A DNA stretch of 57,626 bases from NCBI RefSeq assembly GCF_004569295.1, contig NZ_SPQC01000014.1, positions 1 through 57,626 on the forward strand. The letters run 5' to 3'. The position numbers and the translations under genes are program-made. Below the pieces are notes generated by a model that was not told where the DNA came from, made no database searches, and saw only the letters and a list, made by a program, of their open reading frames with translations. Below, in pieces: positions 44,896-54,111 of this stretch. Position 1 is the first letter of the stretch; each line of letters starts with the position of its first letter. Source of the DNA: Rothia nasimurium. Lineage in GTDB: Bacteria; Actinomycetota; Actinomycetes; Actinomycetales; Micrococcaceae.

Positions 44896-45691
44896 CTAGT
44901 TACCGGGGAGCCGGTTCAGCAGCTCCTTCACAAAGGCCTCGTTATCGGCATCCCCAGCGGCGGCGTAGTGCTCCGCCGACCGCTCCAAGTAGCCCTGGGC
45001 GGCGTCCGCGTCCCCTTCTTGAGCTGTGACCAGGGCAAGCAGCTGGTAGGTCTCGGCAAGAAAAGCCTGGTCATCAAGTTCTCGGGCAAGGTCAAGAGCT
45101 TCAGTGAGCAGGGGGCGGGCAGCGTCCGCTTCCCCCCACCGCCAGCAACCCTTGAGCCTGGGCATTGCGCACGTGCATGAGCTGAACCGTGTGATTGCCC
45201 GAGGCGTACAGCTCGTACGCCTGGGCCAGATAGCTCTGGGCACCAGCTTCGTTCTGGGCTTGCCGGGCAAGTCCCGCCAGCGCCACCAGGTTGTGGGCCT
45301 GGCCTTCGGCATTCCCCTGAGCTTCATAGCCGCGCAGCCCTTGGGTGTACCAGGTCTTAGAGCGCTCGAAGTGTCCCAGTTCAGCGTGCAGGGATCCCAC
45401 CTCGGTGGCGAAGTCGGGCAGCTGCTCGGCATCAGATTTAGCATCGGCCAGCAGGGCGTGGGCGCGCGTGACTTCTGTGAGAGCTGGTGCGAGATTCCCC
45501 AGGTCGCGGTTGACCTCGCTCAAAATTTTCAAGGCAAGAATCTGCCCGAAGACTTCGCCAGCACTCTCAAAACCACCAGCAGCAGTCTGCAGGATGGGCA
45601 GGGCGTCGGCCAGCTGCCCGGCGGCGATGAGTTCCTGGGCGCGGGCTAGCTCGCGGTCGGCTTCTTCAAGGGGAGTTAGGTTCTGGGTCAT
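44896..45691 (-). pseudogene. TPR-repeat protein with frameshift at a G6 tract
   Basis: Helical tetratricopeptide-style protein, about 264 residues if restored. Frame 1 from ATG 45691 has repeats such as ALPILQTAAGGFESAG and LAQAYELYASGNHT, then derails after GLLAVG. Frame 2 continues EADAARPLLTEALDLARELD, then QLLALVTAQEGDADAAQGYL, to TAG near 44896. The switch is at six consecutive G's on the minus strand (45132-45137); five would keep the frame. A homopolymer count error or slippage is the simplest cause. Cytoplasmic, no catalytic motif; function unknown. Lies 6 bp downstream of rpe on the same strand. Confidence 0.65.
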
Positions 45692-45697
45692 GGCGTC

Positions 45698-46363
45698 CTA
45701 GTGGGTGTGGGCGGACGCGGCAGCCCGGCGCAGGCCCGCGATAGCGGCTTCGAGGTCGTCCGCACCGTAAACAGACGAACCGGCAACAAAGCAGGTGGCA
45801 CCGGCCTCGGCCGCACGCACAATCGTTTCTTCGGTGATACCACCGTCAACCTGCAGAATCACCTCAGCCCCTGAGCCCTCAATGGCGGTGGCCGCCCGCT
45901 TAATTTTGGGAAGGGTGACGTCAAGGAATGCCTGGCCGCCGAAGCCCGGTTCAACAGTCATAATCAGGAGCATGTCCAGTTCGCTGAGCATATCCATATA
46001 GGGTTCAACGCCAGTGGCAGGGCGCAGGGCCATACCCGCCTTAGCACCGCCTTCACGCAGGGTTCGGGCCAGCTTGATGGGAGCGATAGCGGCCTCCGCG
46101 TGGAAGGTCACCGACTCGCAACCAACCTCAGCGTAGGCAGGGGCCCAACGGTCGGCGTCCTCAATCATCAGGTGCACATCAAAGGGAATGGGCGAAACCT
46201 CTTTGAGACGCTTCACGACCGGCAGCCCCCAGGTCAGGTTGGGAACAAAGTGACCGTCCATCACATCGATGTGGGCGGCGTCAGCGGTCGAGATAGCGGT
46301 GAGCTCCTCCCCCAGCTGGGAGAAGTCAGCACTCAGAATGGAAGGGTTAATCAGGCAGGTCAT
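45698..46363 (-). CDS. rpe: Ribulose-phosphate 3-epimerase
   Basis: Interconverts ribulose 5-phosphate and xylulose 5-phosphate in the pentose phosphate pathway. 221 residues from ATG 46363 with AAAGGAC upstream; a longer start at 46447 is unlikely. TIM barrel with [26 protein letters not shown] (metal-binding His and Asp), [10 protein letters not shown] and LQVDGGI. Sits next to the rib genes in relatives, here separated from ribD by the inserted bio region. Confidence 0.95.
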   Translation of the reverse strand: MTCLINPSILSADFSQLGEELTAISTADAAHIDVMDGHFVPNLTWGLPVVKRLKEVSPIPFDVHLMIEDADRWAPAYAEVGCESVTFHAEAAIAPIKLARTLREGGAKAGMALRPATGVEPYMDMLSELDMLLIMTVEPGFGGQAFLDVTLPKIKRAATAIEGSGAEVILQVDGGITEETIVRAAEAGATCFVAGSSVYGADDLEAAIAGLRRAAASAHTH

Positions 46364-46532
46364 GGGCGTCCTTTCGTTGCCGGTCTTATACCCATCGTAG
46401 TGCCGCGAGCTTGCAGGGGGCGAAAAGCAAGGCCCGTCACAGTCCAACTGGTGGTTTACGGGGATGATGCAAGGCCGTGGAGGACTACACTTTAACGGTC
46501 TTTGACATATTTATTCAACGGTTAGGAAAACT

Positions 46533-47885
46533 ATGAACTTGGTTCTGCTTGCGGTCCTGGTCATGCTCGTCCTCTCCGCAGCACGCGTACACGTCGTCCT
46601 GGCGCTCTTCATCGGAGCTCTCGTGGGTGGTCTTCTCGGCGGGCTCGGACTGGACGGCACCATGGTCGCCTACCAGGAGGGCCTCTCGGGCGGCGCCATG
46701 CTGGCGCTCTCCTACGCCCTGCTCGGTGCTTTCGCCATGGCGGTTTCAAGCTCGGGCCTGCCCCAGCTCATCGCCAACGGCATCATTGCCAAGGTCGGCT
46801 CAGAAAGCTCAGAGACCAACCATCGCATCGAATACACCGTCAAGTGGCTGCTGCTGGCCGGTATTCTGGCCATGTCGATTATGTCGCAGAACCTGATTCC
46901 CGTTCATATCGCCTTCATTCCGCTGATTATTCCGCCCCTGCTGGCCGTCTTTAACCGCCTGAAGCTAGACCGCAGGCTCATTGCCTGTGTGCTCACTTTC
47001 GGCCTGGTCACCACCTACATGTACGTGCCCGTAGGCTTCGGCGCGATTTTCCTGAACGATATTCTGCTGGGCAACATCAAACTAGCCGGTATGGATACCA
47101 GCGGTATTAACGTCATGACCGCCATGGCCATCCCCGCCCTGGGCATGGTCATTGGCCTGCTGATTGCGGTCTTCTTCAGCTACCGCAAGCCCCGCGCCTA
47201 CCAGACCGTTGAACTGGCACCCACCGAGAGTACAACCACCGAGGTCAAGAAGTTCAACGTGGTCGTTGCGATCATCGCTATCGTGGCAACCTTCGTGGTT
47301 CAGGTGGTCATGCAGTCCATGGGTACCGAGGCCAATTCCCTGCTGATTGGCGCCCTGGTGGGTCTGACCATCTTCATGGTGACCGGTGCGGTCAAGTGGA
47401 AGGAGGCCGACGACGTCTTCACCGCGGGTATGCGCATGATGGCCCTGATCGGCTTCATCATGATCTCGGCCCAGGGTTTCGCCGCGGTCATGGATGCCAC
47501 CGGCGACGTTAACCCCCTGGTGACCACCGTGGCTGACCTCTTCGCGGGCAACAAGGCAGCAGCTGCCATGGCCATGCTGGTAGTGGGCCTGATTGTGACT
47601 ATGGGTATCGGCTCGTCCTTCTCTACCCTGCCCATCATCACCACCATCTACGTGCCCCTCTGCCTGGCTCTGGGCTTCTCACCCCTGGCTACGGTTTCTA
47701 TCATCGGTACCGCAGGTGCCCTGGGCGATGCGGGCTCCCCCGCCTCCGACTCCACCCTGGGCCCCACCGCCGGTTTGAACGCGGACGGCCAGCACGACCA
47801 CATCCGTGACTCGGTGATTCCCACCTTCATCCACTACAACATCCCCCTGCTGATTGCAGGTTGGGTAGCGGCGATGGTTCTCTAA
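46533..47885 (+). CDS. NhaC/YuiF-family membrane transporter
   Basis: 450 residues, about 11-12 hydrophobic helices, with the paired Na+/H+-antiporter-family halves: [18 protein letters not shown], the central [19 protein letters not shown], and the C-terminal [20 protein letters not shown]. Bacillus YuiF of this family is a histidine permease, and the window carries a hut operon, so histidine uptake is a reasonable guess; proton/sodium exchange is the classic annotation. Start ATG 46533 with GTTAGGA upstream. Single gene, ended by a 30-bp hairpin. Confidence 0.82.
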   Translation: MNLVLLAVLVMLVLSAARVHVVLALFIGALVGGLLGGLGLDGTMVAYQEGLSGGAMLALSYALLGAFAMAVSSSGLPQLIANGIIAKVGSESSETNHRIEYTVKWLLLAGILAMSIMSQNLIPVHIAFIPLIIPPLLAVFNRLKLDRRLIACVLTFGLVTTYMYVPVGFGAIFLNDILLGNIKLAGMDTSGINVMTAMAIPALGMVIGLLIAVFFSYRKPRAYQTVELAPTESTTTEVKKFNVVVAIIAIVATFVVQVVMQSMGTEANSLLIGALVGLTIFMVTGAVKWKEADDVFTAGMRMMALIGFIMISAQGFAAVMDATGDVNPLVTTVADLFAGNKAAAAMAMLVVGLIVTMGIGSSFSTLPIITTIYVPLCLALGFSPLATVSIIGTAGALGDAGSPASDSTLGPTAGLNADGQHDHIRDSVIPTFIHYNIPLLIAGWVAAMVL

Positions 47886-47899
47886 TCGCCCTATGGTCT

Positions 47900-47966
47900 A
47901 AGGGGACCGCAAAACTTAAAAAGGACCGCGTATTATGCGGTCCTTTTTAAGTTTTGCGGTCCCCTT
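47900..47966. terminator. 30-bp perfect hairpin between yuiF-like gene and rsmB
   Basis: Arms 47900-47929 and 47937-47966 are exact reverse complements over 30 bp around a 7-nt loop (GTATTAT). It contains A5/T5 blocks and lies between converging genes; bidirectional terminator. Same arm length and context as 21174-21242 but unrelated sequence. Confidence 0.8.
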
Positions 47967-47989
47967 GTGTTCAGTGAAAGCTCAGGAGC

Positions 47990-49783
47990 CTAGTTCTTGC
48001 GGAAGAGGGCGAAGAACATGGCGTCGGTGCCGTGGATATGCGGCCAGAGTTGGGCGGTCGTAGCCCCCTCAGCTAGGGTGGCACCCTTGAGCGCTTCGGG
48101 GGTGAAAGCCGGGTCCAGTTCCCCGGCAAGGACGGACGCCCCTGTCTCGTCCCTGCGGGCAACGGCCCGGAGGGCAGCACCGGAGTCCAGCAGGGTCACA
48201 TCGACCTTGCGCAGAATATCGTGCACGATGCTCTGGGTTTCTGCGGTGTGGGGGGAACAGGTCACATAGGCGATGAGACCGCCGGGGCGGGTGACTGATG
48301 CTGCTGCCTTAAACAGGTCGAGTTGCAGGGGCAGCAGTTCAGCGATATCGCGGGGGCTCTTGCGCCAGCGGGCTTCGGGGCGGCGGCGCAGGGCGCCCAG
48401 GCCGGAGCAGGGCACATCGACTATGACGCGGTCAAAGAGCACATCGTTGGGCATGCCCGCAGGCAGGTTGGTACCCGCAGCGACGGTGCGCGCAATCTGG
48501 CGGCCGTCACCGGCTACCACCGAGTAGGAGGCGGACGGCAGCGGTGCCAGGGAACGGCGTACCAGCTCGGCCCGGTGCTCGGCAGCTTCATTGGCCAGCA
48601 GGCGGGCCCCACGCTGGGCTCCCAGGGCACCGAGCAGGGCGGCCTTGCCGCCGGGGCCGGCGCAGAGGTCAAGCCAGTTGCTGTCGCTGCCCTCAAGGGG
48701 GGCTTCAGCCAGGGCGCGGGCAACCAGCTGGGAGCCGGCGTCCTGGGCTCGTACAATCCCCTCCCGCACCGATTCAAGGCGGGCCAGGTCACCTGCCGAG
48801 TAGAGGGCGGAGCCCTCCACCAGGGGGCCGTCCTCGGCACCGGCGGCGCGGGCTTCATCCAGGGTTCCCAAGCCCGGCAGGGCGACCAGGTTGACCACGG
48901 GTGAAGCGTTGTCGGCATCCAGCAGGGCCTCAACCTCACCGGGGGTACGGCCGTGGGCCGTCAGGGCCTGACGGAAGGAGCGCACTACCCAGGCCGGGTG
49001 AGACTTCTCAAGGGCCAGGCGGGTGAGCTCGTCGGGGGCTTCGTCTGCGATGAGGGCGTACCAGTTTTTGGGGGTTCGTTCAGAGACCCTGCGCAGTACC
49101 GCGTTCACAAAGTTAGCCGGGCCGGTGCCGATCTCGGCGCGGGCCAGGGCAACCGTCTGGTTGAGGGCAGCGTGGTCAGGCACGCGCATGGCCACCAGCT
49201 GGTGGACGCCCAAGCGCAGCACCAGCAGAATCTTGGTACCGATTTTCTCCACCGGGCGATCAACGCAGTGAGCCAAAATCGCGTCGTAGGTGCCCTGGTT
49301 GCGCAGGGTGCCGTAGGTCAGCTCGGTGGCAAAGCCAGAATCGCGGGCATCAAGCCGGGCAGAGCGAATCGCCTTGGGCAGCACCAGGTTCGTGTAGGAG
49401 TCATCCAGGGCAACAGCGCTCAGCACCTCAAAGGCCACGGCGCGGGCCCTATCTGCTGTGCGGGCGCGCTGGGAGGGAGCAGACGCCGAAAACGCCCGGT
49501 CCTTGACCGCCTTGCGGTTGCGCTCGTGCCCCTTAGTATTACGGCGGGTCTCTCCCCCGCCGCCGCGCTTGGCCTGGGGCTCGCCGCCTGGGTTGCGGTT
49601 GCCGCGCGAACCACGGGGGTTCGGGGTGCCCCCGGCCTGCCCCTGCTGGGTGCGGTCGTCGCGCTTGCGGGCCCCACTGCGGCCCTGGCCAGCCCGGTTA
49701 GCACCGGAGCGGTTAGCCCCCGCCCGGCCCTTGCCGCCGTTCGAGCGTCCGCCTGCTCCGCGTCCACCTGCGTTCATGCTCAT
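47990..49783 (-). CDS. rsmB: 16S rRNA m5C967 methyltransferase
   Basis: 597 residues. The first ~95 are a basic, Gly/Arg/Asn-rich low-complexity extension, probably RNA-binding and typical of high-GC actinobacteria. Then a NusB-like RNA-binding domain (about 105-240) and a Rossmann methyltransferase domain: LDLCAGPGGKAALLG (SAM motif), DVPCSGLG and VTCSPHTAE with the two catalytic cysteines. ATG 49783 overlaps the fmt stop (ATGA). Third gene of def-fmt-rsmB. Confidence 0.95.
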   Translation of the reverse strand: MSMNAGGRGAGGRSNGGKGRAGANRSGANRAGQGRSGARKRDDRTQQGQAGGTPNPRGSRGNRNPGGEPQAKRGGGGETRRNTKGHERNRKAVKDRAFSASAPSQRARTADRARAVAFEVLSAVALDDSYTNLVLPKAIRSARLDARDSGFATELTYGTLRNQGTYDAILAHCVDRPVEKIGTKILLVLRLGVHQLVAMRVPDHAALNQTVALARAEIGTGPANFVNAVLRRVSERTPKNWYALIADEAPDELTRLALEKSHPAWVVRSFRQALTAHGRTPGEVEALLDADNASPVVNLVALPGLGTLDEARAAGAEDGPLVEGSALYSAGDLARLESVREGIVRAQDAGSQLVARALAEAPLEGSDSNWLDLCAGPGGKAALLGALGAQRGARLLANEAAEHRAELVRRSLAPLPSASYSVVAGDGRQIARTVAAGTNLPAGMPNDVLFDRVIVDVPCSGLGALRRRPEARWRKSPRDIAELLPLQLDLFKAAASVTRPGGLIAYVTCSPHTAETQSIVHDILRKVDVTLLDSGAALRAVARRDETGASVLAGELDPAFTPEALKGATLAEGATTAQLWPHIHGTDAMFFALFRKN

Positions 49784-50706
49784 ACCAGCACCACTTTCCC
49801 TTCTACCAGGGCCGAGCCCTGACCGCGCGCCCAGTCGGCGGCGTTCATCATTTTCTTGCCTGCAGGTTGCACCTGGATCAGTTCTAGAGCACCGTCGGCG
49901 CAGGTGACAGCCACCTTTTTACCGGCCCAGAAGAGGGTTCCGGGCTCCCCCACAGGCTGCGCATGGCTGGTCTTGGCCATGCCGAGTTTGAAGCGGGCCC
50001 CGTCGAGTTCTGCCCAGGCCCCGGGTTCGGGGGTCACACCGCGCAGCTGGGCAATAACGTCAACGCAGGAACGGGCAAAGTCCACCCTGCCATCGGCGAT
50101 AGTGAGCTTGGCTGCGTGGGTGGCCTCCCCGGCCTGCGGGGTGCCGGTAGCCCCGGCAGCAATATCGTCAAAGGTAGCAGCCAGCAGGGCACCGCCGGTC
50201 GAAGCCAGACGGTTGAGCATATCCCCGGCGGTATCGAGTTCCCCCACCGTAGCCGATTCGGACCGGAAAACCGGGCCGGTATCAAGCCCTGCGTCAATAC
50301 GGAAGGTGTTGGAGAAAAGCTCGGTCTCCCTCGCCATCAGGGCCCGCTGCACAGGGGCAGCCCCGCGCCAGGCAGGTAGCTGCGAAAAGTGCAAATTAAT
50401 CCAGCCTTGGGGCAGCAGGTCGAGGGCGCTCTGCGGCAGAAGGACGCCAAAGGCCACTACCGCCGCAATATCGGCACCCAGCTGCGCGACGGCGTCCGCA
50501 ACCTCATCGGACCAGCGATTAGCTTTGATGATAGGCAGGCCCAGCTCCTGGGCGCGGGCTGCCACCGGGGACGGGGTCAGCACCCGCTTGCGCCCAACGG
50601 GGGCATCCTCGCGGGTGAGCACCCCCACCACCTCATAGCCCGCCTCAAGCAGACCGTTCAGGGGCGCGACGGCGACCTCCGGGGTACCGGCATAGAGAAC
50701 CTTCAT
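49780..50706 (-). CDS. fmt: Methionyl-tRNA formyltransferase
   Basis: Formylates initiator Met-tRNA with formyl-tetrahydrofolate. 308 residues from ATG 50706 (MKVLYAGTPEVA), GAAAGG upstream; a start at 50724 is less typical. LHFSQLPAWRGAAPVQRAL contains the active-site region and the C-terminal OB-like domain runs from about 205. Pairs with def for N-formyl addition and removal. Confidence 0.95.
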   Translation of the reverse strand: MKVLYAGTPEVAVAPLNGLLEAGYEVVGVLTREDAPVGRKRVLTPSPVAARAQELGLPIIKANRWSDEVADAVAQLGADIAAVVAFGVLLPQSALDLLPQGWINLHFSQLPAWRGAAPVQRALMARETELFSNTFRIDAGLDTGPVFRSESATVGELDTAGDMLNRLASTGGALLAATFDDIAAGATGTPQAGEATHAAKLTIADGRVDFARSCVDVIAQLRGVTPEPGAWAELDGARFKLGMAKTSHAQPVGEPGTLFWAGKKVAVTCADGALELIQVQPAGKKMMNAADWARGQGSALVEGKVVLV

Positions 50707-50742
50707 GCTTACCTTTCCACTCAAACTTTCGAACCAGCAGGT

Positions 50743-51390
50743 TTAGATACCAAAAGCGCCGGGCTTTTTGGCGGCAGACTGCTGGGCCCTGCTTGTCTGA
50801 GCCCCGCCGGTCTGGGCAGCAGCACCGAAGGAACCACCCAGGGCACCAAAGCCCGATGAGGTTTTCGCGGCGCGTTCACCCTGCACCGCAGCGGCAACCT
50901 GGTTGTAGTCTGCCTGGCGAATCTTGCGCCAAATATTCTTCTTATCTTCGCCCTCAACCCGGTCAATAAACATGGTGCCGTAGAGATGGTCGGTTTCGTG
51001 CTGGAGCATACGGGCAAAGAGCCCCTCGCCCTCGTAGACCACCGGTTCACCCTTGCAGCTCACGCCGGTAACCCGTGCCCAGTTCTTACGCGGGGTGGCA
51101 GCCGATAGGCCGGGGACCGACAGGCAGCCCTCGCCGCCCTCCTGGGGTTCGTCGCCTACCTCAAGCACGGGGTTGATGATGTGCCCCTCGCGGCCGTCAA
51201 TGTTGCCGAAGGTAAAGATGCGCTTAGAGATGCCCACCTGGGGCCCAGCTAAACCTACGCCCTCAACGTCATACATGGTTTCGAGCATGTCGGCCACCAG
51301 TTTTTCAAGGTCGGCGTCGAACACGGTGATGTCGTCGCACTCGGTGCGCAGAACGGGGTCGCCTACAGTGCGAATGGGCAGAATAGTCAT
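50743..51390 (-). CDS. def: Peptide deformylase
   Basis: Removes the N-formyl group from nascent proteins. 215 residues. The three family motifs are intact: GVGLAGPQ (44-51), EGCLS with metal ligand Cys89, and HETDH (131-135) with two histidines and the catalytic glutamate. The last ~45 residues are an Ala/Gln/Gly-rich tail with no known role. Leads def-fmt-rsmB. Confidence 0.95.
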   Translation of the reverse strand: MTILPIRTVGDPVLRTECDDITVFDADLEKLVADMLETMYDVEGVGLAGPQVGISKRIFTFGNIDGREGHIINPVLEVGDEPQEGGEGCLSVPGLSAATPRKNWARVTGVSCKGEPVVYEGEGLFARMLQHETDHLYGTMFIDRVEGEDKKNIWRKIRQADYNQVAAAVQGERAAKTSSGFGALGGSFGAAAQTGGAQTSRAQQSAAKKPGAFGI

Positions 51391-51413
51391 GCTTCTCTTT
51401 CTCGTCGGTGAGG

Positions 51414-52295
51414 TTAGGACGCCGCCGCGTCGGGTAAATCTGTGCCGGCAGCAAGCGGAGGCGCCACCACCGGCATGAGGGAATCTTCGGGGGTTTCTGA
51501 GAGGTCGCGGTTGAGATCCCAGACCCGTTTAAGGGCGCAGAACTTGTACCAGTTACGCTCTAACACCTGGGGGTTAGCCTGCTGGGGTACCACCTGGGTC
51601 TCGCCCAGGGCCACGCCCATCAAAATGCTTGCGCCCCCGTGCTTCCAGGGTTCCCAGGTGCCGTGTTCGGCGTCGATGAGGGCTTCTTCAGCCTTGACCC
51701 CGGCAACCAGCTGCATGACGACCTTATCGTCGAGCGGCTTCACCCGCCCCTTCCGGTCGGTTCCCTTGGTCTTGTAATCAATGATGCAGGTGTGCCCGGC
51801 TATCTCGGCTACCAGGTCAAGGGTGCCCGCGTAACCAACAGTCTCGTTCCAGATGGTGACTTCGGTAGCTAGAGGCTTGGGCCGGTAGAGTTCCCACCAC
51901 TCATCAAACCGGTCGGCGTAGGCCTGCTCGCCGTAGGCAATGAGGTTCTCCCGGTAGCCCTCAACTTCGTGGGGCAGCCCCATGGCGCGCAGGGCAACCT
52001 GCTCTGCATAGGTGTGCACGCGGTCCCCCCGCGCCGCTGCTGCGTCGCGGTAACGCTCCGAGGCGGCTGCGGCGTCCCGAATCACCGCGAATTTAAGCCC
52101 GGCCGAGCTAGAAGCCCGGTAGGAGCGCTGGTCTTCCAGGGCGGCCTTGGCCGCCATGTAGCCGTGCCAGCCCGAGAGGTCGTTAGCCTGCTGCCCAATC
52201 ACCGTGGTGATCGAGGGAACCAGTAGCTCCCCGCCGACCGTGCGCGCGTACATGCGACCGTGGTCGGTTGCTGACGCTAGCATGGGTGTGGTCAC
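51414..52295 (-). CDS. PD-(D/E)XK nuclease-superfamily protein
   Basis: 293 residues, conserved in actinobacteria next to def. YAGTLDLVAEI (Asp160) followed by CIIDYKTKG (Asp173-Tyr-Lys175) is the nuclease-like core pattern of the RecB/Cas4 group. No cysteine cluster for an iron-sulfur centre is seen. The N-terminal half is helical (SITTVIGQQ, GYMAAKAALED). Function not established; DNA repair or metabolism is only suggested by the fold. Confidence 0.75.
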   Translation of the reverse strand: MTTPMLASATDHGRMYARTVGGELLVPSITTVIGQQANDLSGWHGYMAAKAALEDQRSYRASSSAGLKFAVIRDAAAASERYRDAAAARGDRVHTYAEQVALRAMGLPHEVEGYRENLIAYGEQAYADRFDEWWELYRPKPLATEVTIWNETVGYAGTLDLVAEIAGHTCIIDYKTKGTDRKGRVKPLDDKVVMQLVAGVKAEEALIDAEHGTWEPWKHGGASILMGVALGETQVVPQQANPQVLERNWYKFCALKRVWDLNRDLSETPEDSLMPVVAPPLAAGTDLPDAAAS

Positions 52296-52320
52296 GCGGC
52301 CGTCCTGACGTCGGGAGAAA

Positions 52321-52368
52321 AATCGAAAAGCGCCCAGCCTTCACAGCGTATCTGGCGCTCTATCGATT
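52321..52368. terminator. Imperfect hairpin downstream of capA-like gene
   Basis: AATCGA (52321-52326) and TCGATT (52363-52368) pair, with further GCGC and CAG/CTG matches inside. A second dyad CCTCTC/GAGAGG lies near 52377-52399. Together they could end the capA-like transcript on the minus strand. Confidence 0.4.
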
Positions 52369-52421
52369 ATACGCACCTCTCTTCCCGGGCACGAGAGGGC
52401 GGGCGGGTTAGACCGCTTACC

Positions 52422-53642
52422 TTAGCTCCACTGGCGGGCACCAGCCTCAGCTGCCCCCAAAGACTCAACAATCTGCTGGACGCGGGCATTGGACTGCTGG
52501 GCGTAGTCTTCATCAACGCAATCGGAGGCAAGACGGCTGGGTGAGGTAATGCAGTAACGGTAGGCAGGGTTATCGACCATAGTGCTAGAAACCCAGCGGA
52601 AATCGCGCACCTGCCAGGTGCCGTCCTCCCCTCGCTCAAAAATAGGGTTGACCATAATTCCCTCGTTGTTGGCAACGTAGGAGGGTGAGAGCTCAGTGAG
52701 GTTGTTCCCCATGCCGTAGACAATCCAGGTTCCCTTGTAGTATTCGATGGGCTGCACGGCGTGGGCGTGCTGGCCCACGATCAGGTCGAACTCCCCTGAA
52801 TCAACGAGAGCGTGTGCCACCTCGACCTGCTGGGCAGAGGGCTTATGCACGTACTCATCGCCAGCGTGCATGTTGGCAATGACCAGGTCAGCGCCCTCTT
52901 CTCGGGCACGGGCAGCCTTAGCAATCATGGCTTCTGAGTCGAGCATATCGACCTGCCAGGGGTGTTCAGGAACGTAGCCGTTGAGACCGTAGGTTCCGGT
53001 GATGATTGCTACCCGGGCGCCGTTGGCGGTGGTGAAAATATCGGGCTGGGTTGCCTCTTCTTCGGTGAGAGAAGTGCCGGTAACGCCCATTCCTGCAGCC
53101 TCGACCGCGCGGTAGGTTCGCTCCAGCCCCTCGGTGCCCTGGTCGTAGGAGTGGTTAGATGCCGTCATGCAGACGTCCCACCCGGTTTCAGCGGCCGCCG
53201 TCAGAGTCTGGGGCGGCACGTTGAAGTTGGGGTAGCCAGAAAAGGGGCCGGACGCATTAGCAACCACTGTTTCCATCTGGCAGACCGCCAGGTCAGCCCG
53301 GTCTAGGTAGGGGCGCTGTTCGCTGATCAGGGGTGTGAAGTCCAGGCCCGAGCTACCGGCTGCCGCCGCGTCAGCCTCTGCCTGGTCCCAGAGCATATTG
53401 TGCATCAGAAAATCGCCGGCGAAGAGCAGGGAGACGCAGTCCCCTTCGCCGCAGGCCCCGCCGGCGGCTGAAGCAGTCAGGGTACCCGATTCGCTGGCCT
53501 GCCCTGCCTCTGCGCGTGTCACCTGCCCTTGCCCGTCCTGCTGGACGGCGGCGTCTGCCCCGCTACTTTCCGTAGTCTGCGAGCTACAACCTGCCAGGGC
53601 CAGGGCGCTCAGGCAGAGAAAGGCGAAGAGGCGACGGTGCAC
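52422..53642 (-). CDS. CapA-family lipoprotein (poly-gamma-glutamate synthesis-like metallophosphatase)
   Basis: 406 residues. Lipoprotein signal with lipobox ALAGC, Cys19, then a Ser/Gln/Ala-rich linker to about 65. The PGA_cap domain follows: LLFAGDFLMHN, NHSYDQGTEGL, ANMHAGDEY, VGQHAHAVQPIEYY and VYGMGN, the metal-site pattern of calcineurin-like CapA proteins. Anchored outside the membrane. Capsule genes are absent nearby, so a role in wall or capsule is not proven. Confidence 0.88.
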   Translation of the reverse strand: MHRRLFAFLCLSALALAGCSSQTTESSGADAAVQQDGQGQVTRAEAGQASESGTLTASAAGGACGEGDCVSLLFAGDFLMHNMLWDQAEADAAAAGSSGLDFTPLISEQRPYLDRADLAVCQMETVVANASGPFSGYPNFNVPPQTLTAAAETGWDVCMTASNHSYDQGTEGLERTYRAVEAAGMGVTGTSLTEEEATQPDIFTTANGARVAIITGTYGLNGYVPEHPWQVDMLDSEAMIAKAARAREEGADLVIANMHAGDEYVHKPSAQQVEVAHALVDSGEFDLIVGQHAHAVQPIEYYKGTWIVYGMGNNLTELSPSYVANNEGIMVNPIFERGEDGTWQVRDFRWVSSTMVDNPAYRYCITSPSRLASDCVDEDYAQQSNARVQQIVESLGAAEAGARQWS

Positions 53643-53710
53643 GGTGGGGTCCTTTCAGCAGGGGTGTTACCAGCACCACCCTACCCAAAAGTGCCGCAGG
53701 GCACATATTG

Positions 53711-54084
53711 TTACCAGATGTCTACGCCTGCCAGAGCGTAGGTTGAAGCCCCGCCCTGCAACTCGATGGACGTTACCGTAGCCCCTTGCAGCTCCTTGGG
53801 CAGAGCCAGGTGGACGGCCGAGGGCATGTAGTAGCCGTCGCTATAGTCCGTCACCCGACCGGCAATGGCCGGGGTGCTGGCGGGCAGGGTCGCGGTGTGG
53901 CGTCCGCCCATTCCAGTTCGGTGGAGGGTGTGCCGGTAGGCGCCTGCACGGTGAGCAGGCTCGCCATGTCAACCCCGCTCCCCTGGTCGGTTGCGGTCGT
54001 GGCGGGTGTGCTACAGGCGGTCAGGAGCAGGACGCCGGCAGCTAGCAAGCTTGCGGCAGCGGGGATATAACGGCGGACGGTCAC
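53711..54084 (-). pseudogene. Small lipoprotein with frameshift near 53907
   Basis: GTG 54084 starts a lipoprotein signal (RRYIPAAASLLAAGVLLLTAC, Cys24) followed by DQGSGVDMASLLTVQAPTG; the frame then degenerates into a proline-rich end at 53851. The genuine continuation in the next frame is HTATLPASTPAIAGRVTDYS, then YYMPSAVHLALPKELQGATV, ending at 53711. One base missing in GGACGCCACAC joins them to about 124 residues. Function unknown. Confidence 0.65.
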
Positions 54085-54111
54085 GGGGGGTACCTTCTTC
54101 GTTGAGGGTCT

